Positions 32,037 to 33,695 of a stretch of 33,695 nt of DNA are shown in pieces. The DNA lies in the NCBI GenBank assembly GCA_041687095.1, contig JAWLCQ010000039.1:1-33695 (forward strand). The letters run 5' to 3'. The stretch is from JAWLCQ01 sp041687095. Lineage in GTDB: Bacteria; Planctomycetota; Phycisphaerae; SM23-33. Each line of letters opens with the position of its first letter. Within the stretch, counting starts at the first letter, position 1. A model generated the notes under the pieces. The model was not told the DNA's origin. It saw only the letters and a list, made by a program, of their open reading frames with translations, and ran no database searches. The position numbers and the translations under genes are program-made.

Positions 32037-32111
32037 CACCGCAAAGGACGCAAGAAAGGATTGCCCGCTGTCTGACCCATTCCTTCCTTGCGATCTTTGC
32101 GGCGAAAGAGG
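32037..32111. repeat. MITE-like inverted pair of ccgcaaag repeats (R5)
   Basis: CCGCAAAGGACGCAAGAAAG (from 32039) is matched in inverted orientation by 32081-32103, about 22 bp with four mismatches, spacer about 20 nt. Confidence 0.7.
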
Positions 32112-32132
32112 TTCTGAGACAGACTCTGACGG

Positions 32133-32160
32133 TTGCACCCGCTCCGAACAGCGCCATAAT
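32133..32160 (+). promoter_or_regulatory. Sigma70-type promoter of the beta-helix gene
   Basis: TTGCAC (32133-32138), 16-nt spacer, CATAAT (32155-32160, 5/6). It predicts a start near 32167 and a leader of about 20 nt carrying the AAAGGAGA ribosome binding site. Confidence 0.6.
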
Positions 32161-32186
32161 CTCCCAACGACCAAAGGAGACCGCAC

Positions 32187-33695
32187 ATGACCGCACCCAC
32201 CGCCGACTTCTACGTCGCCCCCACGGGCAACGACAGCCATCCCGGAACCCAGGACCAACCCTTCGCCACGCTCGCCCGCGCCCGCGACGCCGTCCGCCAG
32301 CTCCTGCGAACCCAGCCCGCCCGCGACCTCCGCGTCCTCATCCGCGGGGGGCTGTACCGCGTGAGCGAGACCATCGTCTTCGGCCTGCCGGATTCCGCCC
32401 CCGAGGGGCACACCGTGACCTACGACGCCTACCCGGGCGAACGGCCGGTGTTCAGCGGAGGCGTGCCCATCGAGGGCTGGCGGGAGGTGACGGAGGACCT
32501 GCCGGGCCTCGACCCCGCCCTCCGCCCCCGCGTCCGCGTCGCGGACCTCCCCCCGGGCCTGACGCACTTCCGCGCCCTGTTCGACGGGACGGGCCTGCTG
32601 CCGCGGGCCGCCGGGGAGCCGTTCTTCCCCGGCCCCGAGGGCGACCGCCGCACGATGCACTTCGCCCCCGGGCAGGTCCCCACGGAGTACGTCGGGGACC
32701 TCGAGATCCGCATCGTCCCCAAGTACCCCTGGTGCATCAACCTCCTGCCCGTCGCGTCCATCGACCCCGCGGGCACCCTCCGCACGTCCGCCTGGGCCAC
32801 CTACCCCATGCTCCCCCCCACCTTCGGGCCCTTCCCCGACGGCAACGTCTGGGTGGAGAACGTCCTGCACGCCCTCCGCGCGCCCGGGCAGTGGGTGCTG
32901 GACGCCAAGAACGCCAGGCTCTACTGCCTCCCCCGCCACGACGGACCGCCCGAGGGCATCCTCGCCCCCGCCGTCACCGAACTCCTCCGCATCGAGGGCG
33001 AGGTGAACTACGACGGGCCCACCGACACCCCCGTCCGCGGGCTGGCCTTCCGCGGGCTCACGTTCCTCCACGCCGACCGCATGCCCTGGAGCGAGGACCT
33101 GCTCGGCTGGGGCGTCCAGCATGACTGGGAGTGGTTCGACCGCCCCACCGCCATGGTCCGCCTGCGCTCGGCCGAGTCCTGCACCTTCGCCCGCTGCCGC
33201 TTCGCCCACGGGGGCGGAACCGGGCTCCGCATGGACCTCCACGCCCAGCGCAACGCCCTCCGCGGCTGCCTCTTCGAGGACCTCGGGGCCGTCGGGGTCC
33301 TGCTCGCCGGGTACGGGCCCGGGACCAAGGACGTCAACCGCGACAACGAGGTCGCCGACACCGAAGTCCGCCGCACCGGGCAGATCCTCCCCCACGCCCC
33401 AGCCATCTTCGCCTGGCAGAGCGGGCACAACACCATCGTCCACAATGAGGTGCACCATGTGCCCTACACCCCGATTGTGGTCAGCGGGCGCATCCAGTGG
33501 GACCGCGAGGGCATGGGCGAGTGCTCCCGCACCGTCCGCTGGAACGAGGTGAGCCCCGACGCCCGCAGGGGCACGGACCTGGAGTCGTGGCGCACGCGCG
33601 AGCCCTACCTCCACGCCCGCCACAACCGCGTCACCAACAACGACCTCCACCACTACATGCAGGTCATGGGCGACGGGAACGCCATCTACGTCTCC
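32187..33695 (+). CDS. Right-handed parallel beta-helix protein, carbohydrate-active (3' end off the window)
   Basis: At least 503 residues; the frame is still open at the right edge. AAAGGAGA lies 6 nt before ATG 32187. The start DFYVAPTGNDSHPGTQDQPF is the typical opening of secreted-type beta-helix proteins (GH141 and related families), followed by FATLARARDAVRQL, a RGGLYRV strand and VFSGGVPIEGW. From about 280 on, helix coils appear (VRGLAFRGLTFLHAD; VRLRSAESCTFARCRFAHGG; NALRGCLFEDLGAVGVLLAG; NTIVHNEVHHVPYTPIVVSG; NRVTNNDLHHYMQVMGDGNA). No signal peptide is visible, so it may be cytoplasmic or mis-started. Glycosidase or polysaccharide lyase activity is inferred; GH141-like is my best guess. 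Divergent from the propeller gene with a shared control region. Confidence 0.88.
   Translation, partial: MTAPTADFYVAPTGNDSHPGTQDQPFATLARARDAVRQLLRTQPARDLRVLIRGGLYRVSETIVFGLPDSAPEGHTVTYDAYPGERPVFSGGVPIEGWREVTEDLPGLDPALRPRVRVADLPPGLTHFRALFDGTGLLPRAAGEPFFPGPEGDRRTMHFAPGQVPTEYVGDLEIRIVPKYPWCINLLPVASIDPAGTLRTSAWATYPMLPPTFGPFPDGNVWVENVLHALRAPGQWVLDAKNARLYCLPRHDGPPEGILAPAVTELLRIEGEVNYDGPTDTPVRGLAFRGLTFLHADRMPWSEDLLGWGVQHDWEWFDRPTAMVRLRSAESCTFARCRFAHGGGTGLRMDLHAQRNALRGCLFEDLGAVGVLLAGYGPGTKDVNRDNEVADTEVRRTGQILPHAPAIFAWQSGHNTIVHNEVHHVPYTPIVVSGRIQWDREGMGECSRTVRWNEVSPDARRGTDLESWRTREPYLHARHNRVTNNDLHHYMQVMGDGNAIYVS

Larger units (their letters stand above)
31779..32186. other. 408-bp divergent intergenic region rich in inverted repeats
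   Basis: No gene supported. Contains repeat R4 (31821-31900), a 22-bp inverted repeat (31948-32018), repeat R5 (32037-32111) and the promoter of the beta-helix gene (32133-32160). Confidence 0.6.

Overview
The window is very GC-rich DNA with densely packed genes. Several features point to the Planctomycetota (PVC group), possibly a Phycisphaerae-like lineage. The DXS has the GDASI-type thiamine motif that I associate with planctomycetes. The TolC-like lipoprotein has a long N-terminal domain of a type seen there. There is a PSP1/RicT protein with long low-complexity tails, a PQQ-like lipoprotein, beta-helix and beta-propeller carbohydrate proteins, and many palindromic and 'ccgcggag/ccgcaaag' intergenic repeats. 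The assignment is an inference from protein style; there is no rRNA marker in the window. Most long reading frames on the opposite strand are GC-driven shadows of the genes listed.

Layout, left to right. (1) 1-2107, minus: RicT/PSP1 protein, running off the left edge. (2) 2337-5896, minus: isoprenoid operon ispA-dxs-tspO; dxs and tspO share an ATGA stop/start. (3) 6081-7652, plus: exported S10 serine carboxypeptidase, ending at a strong two-way terminator. (4) 7740-13227, minus: operon for a group 3d NAD-linked [NiFe] hydrogenase, hoxF(E)-hoxU-hoxY-hoxH-hoxW, ending in a translationally coupled single-domain response regulator. Upstream lie a perfect CRP/FNR-family box and a 102-bp multi-arm palindrome. 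(5) 13743-14695: small DUF5989 membrane protein converging on and overlapping a Tat-exported superoxide dismutase. (6) 15116-18430, plus: small conserved hypothetical, PQQ-like lipoprotein and purH. (7) 18551-25056, minus: tetR-tolC-macA-macB(ATPase)-macB(permease), a complete tripartite efflux pump with its own regulator and a good sigma70-type promoter. (8) 25311-26831, plus: SAM methyltransferase with a regulatory domain. (9) 27209-29059, minus: MsbA-type ABC exporter. (10) 29331-30101, minus: uncharacterised protein of visibly lower GC, flanked by two related palindromes. (11) 30231-33695: divergent pair of carbohydrate-active proteins, a beta-propeller glycosidase-like protein (minus) and a parallel beta-helix protein (plus, running off the right edge).

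The hydrogenase operon is the most coherent system. HoxHY handles H2 and HoxFU passes electrons to or from NAD. HoxW matures HoxH. The coupled receiver protein suggests an unexplored signalling or assembly link. The NuoE-like part of HoxF has Asp in place of one of the four expected cluster cysteines. The other main theme is intergenic: at least four palindrome families occupy the gaps. No tRNA, rRNA, CRISPR array, IS element or phage gene was seen.
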